A stretch of 64,000 bases of DNA from Arctopsyche grandis (GCF_051622035.1 NC_135361.1:4221001-4285000), one strand, 5' to 3'. Shown: positions 25,528 to 37,302, counted from the stretch's first letter. The notes: generated from the letters alone by a model not told the origin. Numbers and translations: made by a program.

Positions 25528-27880
25528 CAGTAATTAAAAAGTGAAGTGCACAAAACACTACTTTAACGGCGCTAATGAAGAGTCGCGTTTTTGAATTTAC
25601 CAGTGAATATAAAAAAAAAATAAACAGTTGTTGTCGATAATTATTAATTTTATGTTAATTGTTATTTTATTGACAATCTCCTTGGATAGATCCATTCATG
25701 TGTAAATATATATATGAAGATTTTTAATGTTGAATATCATTGTTAAAATAAAAATAATAACAAATGCCGTACGGCTGTTAAAGGATGTTTTTTCAAGTGA
25801 ACTCTTTTTGTTAAATATTTCGATAATGTGAATTAGTGATTCATATTCGGTGTAAGTGATTTTATGAAGTTTATATAGTAGACTGCTTGTTTTTATTGTT
25901 CAGTGCTTATGTCAAAACAACGGAAAACGAGCCGAGGGAAGGAATATGAAAGTGTAGATATGAAATATCTACGGTTAATGCTTTAGTTGTAAATGTGTAA
26001 TATACTATTCGATAAGGACACTTTGTATATTTGAAATCTTAATAAATGAAATTTCTCACAATAAATACTTTATAGTTTAAGATTGAATCATGATGATAAT
26101 TTGCTAGACTTTAGCGATTAGCGATTGTTTTGTTATTTTTCTGTTGGGGGAGTATTTTTTTTACACAAACGATGTAAATTTTTACTAGAAGTTTTATGTT
26201 ACAAACTGGTTCTCAGTTGAATATTTATTGATCTCAATGTAGATAAATGTGACAAAACGCGTAATAATATTTGTTTATTGAAATTTATGACTGCCACTTT
26301 GCTGTGCTTATCGAAATTGCTATTTTTATTAATTAATTTTGTCGTAACAACAAATCGTCAATGTTAACTCTTTCATTTGTTCTTTCCATTCGAGTTACAT
26401 TATTTCAAAACCATCCAAAAATGGTATTTTGGTATCGAGTTAGCATTGACCATTACAACGTGTAAGCCAATAATACAATACGAGTACGGATATGTATTTT
26501 CCGAGGATTTTAATTTTTCAACGAATTTAATGTCTTTAGACAAGATATAATTTTGACTCTTTTTAGTATTCCTACATATTCCTAATATTGTCTATTTGGC
26601 TTTCGCAATTACTTTCTATTAAAATTTTGTTCAATTATTGTTTTTTTCTCTATCTGTCAATGTAATGCACTTCAAATTTGAAAAAACCCTAAAAATGTAT
26701 TCTTTGAAGCTTTTGTATTTTCATTTAAGTATTAATATTATACTTATACTACTTCAAAAATAAACGTTTATTTACTTATACCATGACAATTATTGTACTA
26801 CGTTTTTTTATCACCACTTTAATAACACATTGCTAAAGTACACATACATACAATGTAAATTCGAATAAAAGTAATGGCCTAAACTTCTCATCGATTAGTG
26901 TACTATATGGTCATCGTTATCTTTTTATACAGTGGATTCACAAAGTGATTGTCATTTCAAAATTAAACGAGGCATCACATTCATAACGATAATATGAGAA
27001 ATTTACTACAAACATTCGTACATTGCACGGTAAATATTTTGTAACATGTTTTTTGGAGTTTATTTTGATGGATCACAAGTTCATATATATATATATATAA
27101 TATTTGTATTATGGAAACGTGTATAATATAGTTTTGGATTATAAATAAGAACGACTGATTCACAGTACATGTTGTCATTTAGTAAAAACAAGCCGGTAGG
27201 AACATAAATTAGATGATGTGAAATATTAGTAAATGTGTCTAAATGCATTTTTGTTCCTATGCTTATGAAAATAATGTTTGATTCATTAAAAATAAACATT
27301 GTAAAGAATAAAAACGTGTTTTTTTTCCTTTTTAAATATGATTCGTCAAATATAAAGATTCCCTAAAATTCCGGAGGGGTAATTATGATTTGTTATTGAA
27401 AGCTTACCCAAAAAAGTACACCATTTAATAATAAAGATTGAAAATCTTACAAATTATTTTCTGGCAGTCTATGACATACACCAATCAATTCTGCACATAG
27501 TACAAAATAGTTTTGCATTGTGTAAAAAATATATAAATGTAGGGTTGGAATTGAACGAAAGGCTGATGTATGGGCTATGGCTGAGAAAGAGTATGTTACG
27601 ACTGACTGTGAGAATGGGATTAAAAGGGTGCAGAGATATAACGGCTAGTCGCAGTTGGACCTGTGCTCCGCGCGGTTGGTCGCTAAGCCTCTGCACGTAT
27701 CGTCTTAATAAACAACATGACTGAAAACGCACGTGTTTGGTCTTCCCATCCTAACCGTGGTCCTGAAAAGCGTCATCTGTTAGGATTCTCTACCACATAA
27801 ATATTATGAATAAACAAATAAATCAATCTAATGAAAATGGAGGATGACCAAAGGTCACGCAATATGAAATGGACAATTTA
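25528..27880. other. groucho 3' UTR and gene-free flank
   Basis: AT-rich sequence after the groucho stop. Candidate poly(A) signals are AATAAA at 25747..25752 and 26041..26046, with further AATAAA words near 26064, 26760 and 26863. No other exon was recognised. At 27520..27800 a GC-richer patch contains AATAAA and may be a retroelement relic, but I cannot assign it. Confidence 0.5.
26041..26046 (+). terminator. gro: Candidate groucho poly(A) signal
   Basis: AATAAA 514 bp after the stop, followed by another AATAAA about 20 bp on. Position is plausible. Transcript evidence would be needed to choose between this and 25747. Confidence 0.4.
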
Positions 27881-28249
27881 TAAATACAGGCGGACCTCAA
27901 CTTTCGCACGTAATTGGTTCCTGAAAATGTGTGCGAAAGTTAAATGTTCGAAAGTAGAGGGATGTAAAAAAAAAAAAAAGCATACCAAAAATTGTATCAA
28001 AAATGTACGTATTAAATAAAAATTATTTATATACATTAAAAAGTAAAGTAAATGCATGAAATAAAAAGCAGAATAACACGATAAAATAAATAATAAAAAA
28101 ACAAAAGAAAAATAATACGTAAGAAAAAAAATGAACATAGCTGTAAAAATCAAATAAAATAAAATACTCAAATCCTATTCTTAGTTTTACATTCTACAAA
28201 AGAAAAATAGTACCAAAAAATGTACATAAGGAGAGAGGAAAATAAAAAC

Positions 28250-28445
28250 AAAAAAAAAATCACAACTAGGCCCAAATGGAAGAGAGTAGATTAAAATTCC
28301 ACACATACATCACATTCAAATTAAGAGAATAATGATGAGCGCAGGCTGCCAGATAAATATGTTAAAATAACATCCAATAATCTACACTCACTTAGGTGGA
28401 AAAAATGGCATTCAGGCACGGCAAATTATAATCTCGTAATGAACT
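28250..28445 (-). mobile_element. LINE 3' end fragment nested in Tigger
   Basis: Matches the Jockey/CR1-like family (GGCCCAAATGGAAGAGAGTA, ATGATGAGCGCAGGCTGCCA, CTACACTCACTTAGGTGGAA) but stops short of the coding core. The AT-rich sequence from about 28000 may be more of its 3' UTR. Confidence 0.6.
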
Positions 28446-28447
28446 TG

Positions 28448-29634
28448 TCAAGAGTTGGTTGAATATGACTTTTTTTTTTCTTCATAGAGAGTTCTGTTAC
28501 AGACAGTACTCTTATGAATAGCCCTACGTACTTGAGATATTCGTTCTCCATTGGGATCACAGTCTTCCATAATGTTCAAAAACTTTTCGAGATGCGTAAA
28601 AGCTTCGTTCATATTTTTTATAGTTAAGGTATTAATGATTTCTTCTGGTTCTTCTTCCTCACTTTCAATATGTATATCATTCTCGTTCTCTTGTCGGTCC
28701 ATTAGAAATTCATTGGTCATGGGTTCAGAATGAGATTCAATCATCTCATTAATATCTTCAATGTTAACATCTAGGTTAAGTTCGTTCATAAAGTGAACTA
28801 TTTCAAGTGTGATAGTTTCTGGAGTTTGATCAAAATTTATGATATCACCCATCATTTGTGGTCATAGTTTTCTCCATGAACCTTTCATTGTTGATAAATT
28901 AACATTGGCATCAATTTTAAATCACCAGCTAAATTTCCACCAAGAAGCAATGGCAATCGGTTTTTAGAAGGTTTATGACCAGGGGCAACTGCTTCTTCCT
29001 TTGATAAGAATGTACGATTAGGCATCTTCTTCCAAAATAAACCAGTCTCATCTACATTGAATATTTGACTAGAGGAATATTCACCATCTTCAATAATTTT
29101 GGACAATGAGGAAATAAAGTCTTTTGCAGCATCTTCATCTGCATCAGCTGATTCTCCAGTGAATTTAATATTGTGTAAAGAATATCTTGTTTTAAAATTT
29201 TAAAATCAGCCGTTACTTGCATGAAACACCGTGTTAGAATCTTCTTTTAGTCTAGCCTTCCAATCCTTATGCAAACTAAGAGTTCTAGCTTGAATTATTG
29301 AAGTACTCAGAGGGATGTTTTTTTGATTTTGGTCACTTATCCAATAAGACAAAGATTTCTCCATGTCATCCATCACTATGCCGTGCCTTTTAGAAACAAT
29401 TTTTGATGATATATTTCCACAATTTTTAACGAATTCTTTAATTTTGTCTTCATTTTTTAATATAGAACATATCGTAGACCTGTTTATATCATACGAACGG
29501 CCGATTGACGCATAAGATTCTCCATTTTCCGACCTTTTTATGATATCCATCTTTGTTTCAATTGTATGAAGTTTATGAGTTCTCGACTTTTTATTTTTAT
29601 TCGTATCTTCATTGTTTTTCTGTTTGTCACTCAT
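28448..29634 (-). pseudogene. Tigger-like transposase, broken
   Basis: Three separated pieces read on the - strand. 29206..29634 (142 aa) is the N-terminal DNA-binding part, with the helix-turn-helix ESYASIGRSYDINRSTIC and a second CENP-B-like region. 28885..29106 starts the DDE nuclease domain with IFNVDETGLFWKKMP and GGNLAGDLKLMP. 28448..28855 is the acidic C-terminal tail. The pieces are in different frames. The middle of the DDE domain, including the later catalytic acids, is missing between the last two, and a conserved Trp codon near 28866 is TGA. About 100 bp between the first two pieces is frameshifted. The gene cannot make active transposase. Confidence 0.85.
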
Positions 29635-29895
29635 ATTTAATGTATGAAATATTTAGCAAATCAAACAACTTGACAAAACTCACGTATGTGCGAGCAGGAT
29701 GTACCACTTTTCACAGCACGGGCTCGTTCATACGCATTTCATAGTGCGACAGGGAATGGAGGAGAGGGAAACAATTGCACGTAAACAAACATTTTTGCAT
29801 TATCACCAAAAAAAAAAAAAAAACGATTTTTTAAAAATGTGCGAAATAGCGAATTGTGCGAAAGTCGAATGTGCGAAAGTTGAGGTCCGCCTGTA

Positions 29896-30385
29896 CAAAA
29901 TATTATTGTGTAGAGGTGGGTTCAGGATCCAAATTAAAGGCCAAATTCGCTTCACAGCATTTATTCAACGATTCAAAAGGTCCACACGTAACCACCGCTC
30001 ACTCCAGAATAATCTGATCTACCGTGTGTACTTCCTTATGAAGGACATGTTTTACAGCATAGTTTCCCCGATCTATTAATGTGTCTATTGTCTAGGCACG
30101 TAGTATACCCTGGTAAGTTGCGAGGCTTATGAAAACTCCAGCGTTTCCTTTATTCGGGCACTTATTGAGTCCCGTTAGCCTAATCCGGGGGTCTCTATTG
30201 TTCACCCAAGAATGCACTTAGACAGTGGATACTCTCTCTCATGTATCCACGTTTCAATATGTTTATAGAAATTTGGTACATTGATTTTTACAAATTTCAT
30301 GTAGGGTAATGGTGCAATTATTAGCTAGGTTGGACTTATTTATTGGCTATTTATTTTCCAGGGGCGGGTGGTGGAGGGAGGAGAG
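29896..30385 (+). repeat. GGGGTGGGTTCAGGATCC repeat, copy 1
   Basis: Shares GAGGTGGGTTCAGGATCC, TTCACAGCATTTATTCAACG, GTTAGCCTAATCCGGGG and TCTATTGTTCACCCA with 34412, 34906 and 37853, and more distantly with 49958. Some copies contain CCTTATAAAGGA, which could be a TATA box. A solo LTR is possible, but no clear TG...CA ends or target duplication were found. The left flank is split by the Tigger insertion. Confidence 0.65.
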
Positions 30386-30694
30386 GTAGTTGGTTATATT
30401 ATTTATGATTTATCTTCTGATCGACATGTTTGACAAATTTGTTGTAGTTTCTGTTAGTGGTTAGCCCAAACTTTTAGTAAGGAATGCTCGATTTGATTAA
30501 GATTGTTCCTGCCCTGACCAAATCTAGGGGGGACAAATGCACCTTTCTTAACCCTCAAATAAAGTCCCTTTGTTAGTGAATTGTTTTAATTTAACTTACC
30601 AATAACTAACAATGCCAAATAAATTAAAAGCAAACTTATCAATGAATCATAAGAGTCAGATTTATTAAATGCTATTTTATTATAAACATACATA

Positions 30695-31030
30695 TGTATA
30701 TACAAATATATCAGGAAGGCCTATCCGGTAAACCCCAATGCGCTTTCCTGGTCAATTACAAACAATGCAGCATTTTTATTACATAAGTCGCTGAATTACG
30801 AGACACTGAAAACTCGAAATTAACGAGACATCTATGAATTTGAACATATTTTTTATTGTGTATTAATCATAGTGTATATAATTATATAGTGGTGACATAG
30901 TAGGTAGGAAGGTTTTGAGCCAATTTAATCAGGAACCGTTTGAACAATTAAATCAGAAAAATTGGCAAACTGATAGGAAACGATCGACGCGGAGTCACAA
31001 ATATCCATGTCTGGTTGGCTGGTTGGCTGG
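30695..31030 (-). repeat. tRNA-derived SINE, 3' two-thirds
   Basis: Reverse copy beginning with the 3' hairpin (CAGGAAGGCC...GCTTTCCTGG) and continuing through ACGAGACATCTATGAA, CCGTTTGAACAATTAAATCAG and GATAGGAAACGATCGACG. The head is replaced by a short (CTGGTTGG)n run at 31010. Confidence 0.7.
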
Positions 31031-31375
31031 ATCGCCGTCTGGTGTGTGTTGAAGAAGTGCCTGACTTCGTACCCGTTCGTCACAGTCGTCCGCCATCTCA
31101 CTCGCACCACCGTATTTTTGCACCTCGTCGTCAGTCAGTCGGTCGTATTGTTACAATTTCGTCGGGGATGAGGAAACCGGGTAGTTCTTCCACCACTCGC
31201 AGGCCTGGATGCTTATGGTGATGTCAATGATGGTGACAGTGCGGGTACTCCGTGCCAACCTCGACTCACGTTAGGGTCACCAATATGGGGCGTATGGAGT
31301 GAGAGGAAGGAATTGTTAAGGCACGACTGTTTAATGTGATGGGCGGGAAGAAAGTAAAGTAGCAATAAACTAACC

Positions 31376-31850
31376 AGCAGCGTGGTCTAGTGGTGAATGT
31401 TGAATTATTTCGTACTTGATGTTACGAGTTCGATTCCCGCTAAGTCTCGCTGTTGGCCAGACCTTGGTTTGTCGAGGTCGATCGTTTCTTATCAGAATTT
31501 GGCAATTTTTCTGATTTTCATTGAAACGATTCCTGTAAAATTGGCGTTTCCTTCCCAATTTTCTGTTGCGAACCTTTAGTTATTGTTATATCTTAGGTTT
31601 CGCCATATTGCTCACCATAGATGTCTCTGTGGTTGTTTATCGAATATAAAATTCGTATTGTTACATGAAAGTTATTCATCGTTATTTATCGTATTAATAC
31701 GATGTTTGTAATATCTGACCATGGATGTCAGATATTGTTTAGATTTACATGTATCTATGTAATAATTATGTGGACCAGGAAGGCGCATTTGGGGTTTACC
31801 TGTTAAGCCTTCCTGGTATATTTGTATGTAAAAATAAAAAAAATAAATGA
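31376..31850 (+). repeat. tRNA-derived SINE, near complete
   Basis: Head CCAGCAGCGTGGTCTAGTGG, B-box-like GAGTTCGATTCCCGC. Body GGCCAGACCTTGGTTTGTCG, TCGATCGTTTCTTATCAG and TTGAAACGATTCCTG. 3' hairpin CCAGGAAGGC...GCCTTCCTGG, then an A/T tail. Same architecture as 56392..56838 with a diverged head. Confidence 0.75.
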
Positions 31851-31856
31851 AAAAAA

Positions 31857-31922
31857 ACATGACCGAGTTGGTGTCAACTCGCAGGATGGTGACCGAAACT
31901 CGACCATGTCGTATAGCCGCCA
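31857..31922 (-). mobile_element. Solo-LTR-like fragment
   Basis: Matches one end of the 158-bp elements at 38065 and 39103 (on the - strand TGTGGCGGCTATACGACATG..., CATCCTGCGAGTTG). It is truncated on the left against the SINE tail. Confidence 0.55.
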
Positions 31923-31926
31923 CAGG

Positions 31927-31957
<31 letters not shown>

Positions 31958-32129
31958 ATATTAGCCAAAGTGACATTACAGAGATCTCCAACGCGTCACT
32001 GTGGCCGGTCATTCAGTAATAATAACATCATAACAGTAATAATAACTTATAAAAATAACAATATTGACACAACATCATTAAAATCATAAAATCATAAAAA
32101 AAAAAAACATAGATAAAGTAATAACAATC

Positions 32130-32250
32130 ATTCATATTTATAATAGGCAAAATCAACCACTGGCATTCCTCAACAACCACTCAACCAGATTAATTATCTG
32201 TTAGGCTTCCTGATATATATATCTATGTAAAAAATAAAATATGTATGTAC
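32130..32250 (+). repeat. SINE 3' end remnant
   Basis: Only TGTTAGGCTTCCTGATATAT and the A/T tail remain of the family's 3' hairpin end. Confidence 0.45.
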
Positions 32251-32701
32251 ATATGTAGTTCTAATTTTTTTAAGACATTTAAATATTGAATTTACAAAAA
32301 CTAAATACAAGAAGGTTAAAGTTTTAACAATTTATTAACATTTTTGTGCCCCCCACGGATATAATTTGTATTGTTACAATGATTTTTATGAACCCTTAGT
32401 GACATTCAGAATAACTTGATGTGGTAACAATTTAATTTATATTCATTATATGTCAAACAGTTAATCAACAAAAGATGGCTGTAAAATTAGATACAAATTT
32501 ATATACACATGCTTTTTGTAGAGAATTTTAACAGTAAATGCCATAAAAGCAAGTAGTGCAATAGCTATTAAATGTATTGTTACGGCCACAAGCGCTCCGT
32601 TGTCTCTGGTTTCCATCTGTCAAACATATCCGTGTGGCGTCCACAGACGCATGTGGTTTTCGTTCATTATTTGACAGTTGATATTTGATAAATCTATCAT
32701 A

Positions 32702-35700
32702 ATGTCGTCACAAATGCAAATACCGATTCAGAGCACGGCTGGAGCTGTCCCAGTCAGAAATGACAAAGGTATACTTGAAAAGATAATATGTTGACATTTG
32801 AGCTTAATTTCACCTTTCTAATCGGAATATTTTAGAATATAATGCATTTTCAATTCTACATGCTAACGAATATGTTTTCAGGCGAGGTTTCTATGCAAAA
32901 AGTCAAGGTTCAAAGGTATATATCAGGAAAAAGACCCGACTATGCGCCCGTCGCATCTTCAGATGAAGACTCCGAAACGGAGGACTTCATGGATCAGCAA
33001 AGACCTGAACGACGTCAACAAATGCTTCCGCAAGTTATCAAGGAATCCAATGACAGGAAAATGGAAGTGGATTTTGAAAATAACGTAAGGCTTCATATAT
33101 ACATTCACACGCAAATTATAATGGATGGATTTAAAAAAAATCGGGGTTATTTTAGGTTGATGATCCTCGATTGAAACGTTTGCGGGCGATGCAAGAGTCA
33201 ACAGAAGACACCGCTGACAATGAAGAAGGCCCTCGGAGACGACACGCCGTAGAACCGGAAGTTTTAGCCGTAGCTGTGGAGGAAGACGTTGAAATGGAGG
33301 AGAAAAAGGTTGAAACTGAAAGCAGTGCTAGTTCGGCGGAATCTGACGAAGAATTGGACGAGGAAGAGATTGAATTGAGAAGGTTATAGTTCGTTTAAGA
33401 TGTGCATGATTTTTAGCTATTGAAATTGTTAGGTAAATAGTATTGTATTGTTTTTAAAGGCGGCTATTACGTCAGAGATTGATGGCTCGTACCGATGAAG
33501 ATACTGAGGCTTTAGGGCGGGAAGATGAGGGAACGGGTGCCGTAACTCGTGGAGAATCTGATGAAGATGATGATGAAGACGGTGATGATGATGAATATAC
33601 AGATAGTGAAGAAGATACAGGTATATTTATAAATTGGTGAATGTATGAGTAATGTGTTTTGAAAATGTATGCTGAGATTTTGTTTAATAGGACCTAGATT
33701 GAAGCCAGTGTTTGTACGGGCCAAGGATCGTCTTACCGTAATTGAAAAAGAAAAGGCCGAGAAGAAACAGAAACAGAACGAAACGGATTTGAAAAGAGAG
33801 AAGGAAGACAAGCGTAGAGAAGCTCTACGTATGGTAGAAGACAGCGTCAGAAGAGAACAACAAGAGAAACTTAAAGTTTGTATTCGTATAATGGAATAAT
33901 GTATGTATGCAGTTGCATGTAAATTTTGTTAATATGTATTAATTTAATTTTTCAGAGTGATACGGATCATAATATCAACGATGTTTGTACTGATGATGAA
34001 AATGATGAAGTGGAATACGAAGCGTGGAAATTGCGCGAAATGAAACGGATCAAACGTGACAAAGAGGAAAGAGAGGCGTTAGTATTATTCATTGTTTTAA
34101 AATGGATATGTAATATAGATTATAATTTGTCATTTTTAACAATATGATAATACAATGCTAACGTGACAAATTTAAAAATGATATAAAATGACAATTACCC
34201 CAAGCGACAAAAAAATAAGTGGTGATTATTCATTATTAAGTTAGATCCATTAAATTTTGATATGATAATGATTTTTGTTGCTTTCCTCTGGTTTATGAGA
34301 TATGAGCGTTTAAAAAAATGGGCAATTTTCACATCTAGTATTACTGTGCCAAAAGTGAGTATCGGATTCAATAATCAGAGGTTTTTCAATTGATTGTGAA
34401 TATTATTGCTTCTGTTGCGTAGGGGTGGGTTCAGGATCCAAATGAAAGGTCAAAGTCGCTTCACAGCATTTATTCAACGATTCAGGAGGTCCGCACGGAT
34501 CCAGCGCTCACTCCGGAATAATCTGATCCACCGTGTGTACCTCCTTATAAAGGAAAATTTGATCTATTAATGTGTCTATTGTCTACCGTAGTATGTAGTC
34601 TACCCTGGCGAGTCGCACGCACTCGCCCGGGTTTATGAAGCGTATCCAATTACTGAGTCCCGTTAGCCTAATCCGGGGGTCTCTATTGTTCACCCACGAA
34701 TGCACTTAGACAGTGTATACTCTCCCTCATGTACCCACGTTTCAATATATTTATAGAAATTTGGTACATTGATTTTTACAAATTTCATGTAAGGCAATGC
34801 TGCAATTATCAGCTACGGGAGACTTATTTTCTGGCTATTTATTTTCCATGGGCGGGTGGCGGGGGAGCAATTTATGAAATGAACAATTTATAAATATAAA
34901 ATATTATTGCGTAGGGGTGGGTTCAGGATCCAAATGAAAGGCCAAAGTCGCTTCACAGCATTTATTCAACGATTCAGGAGGTCCGCACGGATCCAGCACT
35001 CACTCCGGAATAATCTGATTTACCGTGTGTACCTCCTTATAAAGGAGAGGTTGCACAGCATAGCTTCTCCCATCCATTAATGTCTCTATTGCTTATAGAC
35101 TACCCAGGTCAGGGAGAACTTGGCGTATCCTTTGTCCGGGCACTTACTGAGTCCCGTTAGCCTAATCCGGTGGTCTCTATTGTTCACCTACGAATGCACT
35201 AAGACATTGGATAATCTCTCTCATGTTCCCGTGTTATGATACTTTTAAAATTCGCTAGATAATTAATTATACATAATTAGAAAATATATTAAAAAACTAT
35301 CGATTCCAATACTTATGTAATTTTGACTAGATTTTGGGTGAAAGACTGCAAAAGTCATAAATTTGTAAAAATTGAGCATTTTTTTCAACGCCCATTTCTC
35401 ATAAACGAGAGGAAAGCAACAAAAATCATTGTCATATTCGAATTCAATGAGTCAAACTTTATAAAGATTGATTTATCTCTGTTCCTGTAAGTAAAAAACA
35501 TGATTTTTTGTTGCTCAGTGTTATAATATAATATAAGATGTATAAAAAAAAACAAATTTTAGAATTCCAGGAGTATACGTTATGCATAGGGATGTCGCGT
35601 GACGACCGATCGTGTCGAGGAGACGCGAGGTAGTGGGGGGGGGGTGTAGCGTCTGACATGTGCTCCTGATATTGAGCGCCTGAGTTGGAACGGGTGGCGT

Positions 35701-36594
35701 CAGCGTCAGATGCGCGGAAGCGTACACACACACACATTCATTCATTATTTCGCGTTTAATTAGTGTACTGGATTTTTTACTATTAATACGCGCGCGCGCC
35801 TATAAATTACCTTACTTTATATTTATATATAACATATAACTTAATTTTATTTCGTGTATCAATTCCTTTCCAAAGCCACCCATTGAAATCAACTAGTTAG
35901 AAAATAGTAATACGTGAAAATATATACATACATATATAGATTGTCTGTAACAATGACTGATTTAATTATTTAAAATATCAATTACACATTATTTTTATTT
36001 TTTTATAGGATGGAAAAAGAAGCAATGGAGATTGAAAGACTCCGAAACTTGACTGAAGAAGAAAGAAGAATGGAACAAAGACTGAATCCGAAACAAGTTA
36101 CAAATAAAGCTTTCAAAGGAAAATATAAGTTCCTTCAAAAATACTACCACAGGTAAAGCAGTAAAAATGTATTGTTTCAGTACATTATTTGTTTAGTCAA
36201 AACTCTATCGACAATGTTTAATTGTTTCAGGGGAGCATTCTATCTCGATAGAGAAGAAGACGTTCTCAAACAAGACTTCTCCGGACCAACATTGGACGAT
36301 CATTTCGATAAAAGCGTCCTACCGAAGGTACAATTACGTTTCATGCTCGGTGCAGTTTCGCCACAAGTTCAATTCGTATTAACGTCTGTTCAAATTTTCC
36401 AGGTTATGCAAGTTAAGAAGTTCGGTCGGTCCGGCCGCACAAAATACACTCACTTGGTTGATCAAGACACTACTCAGTTCGATTCGCCCTGGTGCGGAGA
36501 AACTCTACCACAAAACGCAAGATTCCATGCGACGGCTCGAGCCGGTATGAAGAACGTTTTCGACAAACCATCGTCTAAAAGAAAATACCAGTGA
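32702..36594 (+). CDS. MFAP1: Microfibrillar-associated protein 1 (MFAP1), spliceosomal
   Basis: Despite its name, MFAP1 is a nuclear pre-mRNA splicing factor of the precatalytic spliceosome, linked to Prp38 in the B complex. Exons are 32702..32768, 32882..33084, 33156..33382, 33460..33620, 33691..33875, 33956..34077, 36009..36152, 36231..36327 and 36403..36594. All introns are GT/AG and the phases agree, giving 465 aa, close to family length. The start is the first ATG before [13 protein letters not shown], which is conserved near the N-terminus. Motifs in order: [16 protein letters not shown]; acidic blocks rich in [34 protein letters not shown]; a Lys/Glu coiled region; [94 protein letters not shown]. 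Intron 6 (1931 bp) is full of repeats. Intron 8 is only 75 bp, in frame and stop-free. Confidence 0.96.
34165..34410 (+). repeat. CACTGAGCAACAAAAAA repeat arm in MFAP1 intron 6, left
   Basis: Decayed copy (GCGACAAAAAAATAAG, TGATATGATAATGATTTTTG, TTTATGAGATATGAGCG) of 42693..42910. The reverse-complement arm is at 35300..35530, so the two may be the inverted ends of one element enclosing the repeats between them. Confidence 0.5.
34412..34870 (+). repeat. GGGGTGGGTTCAGGATCC repeat, copy 2
   Basis: Full-length-looking copy in MFAP1 intron 6, same word order as 29896..30385. It ends GGCTATTTATTTTCCATGGG and then a G-rich segment, as copy 1 does. Confidence 0.65.
34871..35240 (+). repeat. GGGGTGGGTTCAGGATCC repeat, copy 3, with unfilled Tigger site
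   Basis: Directly follows copy 2. The leader AACAATTTATAAATATAAAA (from 34875) is the unfilled version of the Tigger insertion site at 27885/29895. It carries CCTTATAAAGGAGAGG at about 35036, a TATA-like motif. Confidence 0.65.
35300..35530 (-). repeat. CACTGAGCAACAAAAAA repeat arm in MFAP1 intron 6, right
   Basis: Reverse complement of the family: TTCTCATAAACGAGAGGAAA, CATATTCGAATTCAATGAGT and TTTTTTGTTGCTCAGTG at the outer end. Pairs with 34165..34410. Confidence 0.55.
35791..35896 (+). mobile_element. Helitron 3' end, second family, in MFAP1 intron 6
   Basis: CCTATAAATTACCTTACTTT, ATAACATATAAC, then CCATTGAAATCAACTAGTT: a mutated terminal hairpin with the CTAG retained. Confidence 0.5.
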
Positions 36595-36758
36595 TTTGTG
36601 GTCGGCGATAAGACATAAGGTCGATTTTATATTGAGACGTTGAGACACAGGTCTCATCGTTGTATAGGAAATTCACTCTCGGGGGAGAATTGTAGAATCT
36701 ATAATGTTTTGTATAATTATTACGTGGAGTTAAATATTTTCTCTCTATTTAATATGTA

Positions 36759-37050
36759 TGTTACAGTCCAAGTGTTCACTCCGGTACGTTTATGAACGTA
36801 CTAGTTTGTTCATACACGAACTACGGGCTTTAGTTGGAAGTGCTAATAGTCAAAAGCTATCTTCATATAGACTCCCATCTAGGAGATTTATACCACAGAA
36901 GATTTTTCATACACTCTTATGCCTAATAGTTTATGTATGAAACAACTACATGGTTCATTTGTCAATTTGTTCTTTTGTGTACACTATAACTAGTGTATGA
37001 ACAAACTAGTATGTTCATGAACGAACCAAATGTATACTTGGACTGTAACA
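36759..37050. mobile_element. MITE in the MFAP1 3' UTR region, TA-flanked
   Basis: Inverted arms of about 60 bp: TGTTACAGTCCAAGT outer, then ACTAGTTTGTTCATACAC inner, on both sides. Bounded by TA at 36757..36758 and 37051..37052. A TA duplication suggests a Tc1/mariner-type non-autonomous element. It lies 164 bp after the MFAP1 stop and before the best poly(A) signal, so it may be transcribed in the 3' UTR. Confidence 0.75.
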
Positions 37051-37302
37051 TATACAGTACAAAGCGTAGATGTTTTTAAATAAATTAAATAACTCCCAGA
37101 TTGTAGAGATATTACATTATGAATTGTTTGTCCATTTATATTTATTGAAACATTTTAAAGACTTCAAGAATAAAAAAAAAATATTTTTAATTCATTTTGC
37201 AATAACACAGTCGTATGTTTGAAATATTTAAAACAATGATTTATTTTGTAATTGTTTTCAACATGTAAATAAATGTTAATACTAAATTAAATTAAACGAC
37301 TT

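Larger units (their letters stand above)
27887..29893 (-). mobile_element. Tigger/pogo-like DNA transposon
   Basis: Terminal inverted repeats CAGGCGGACCTCAACTTTCG (left) and its complement (right) are bounded by TA at 27885..27886 and 29894..29895, the target duplication of Tc1/mariner-pogo elements. Subterminal copies of GTGCGAAAGT follow at both ends. The 2007-bp element carries a broken transposase on the - strand and a nested LINE fragment at about 28250..28445. The flanks (AATTTATAAATA / CAAAATATTATTG) rejoin to a sequence present uninterrupted at about 34876..34912. Confidence 0.9.

Noticed and set aside
34406..35240. GGGGTGGGTTCAGGATCC repeats as solo LTRs
   Set aside because: CTTATAAAG and length would fit, but ends and target duplications could not be fixed. 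Kept as an unclassified repeat.
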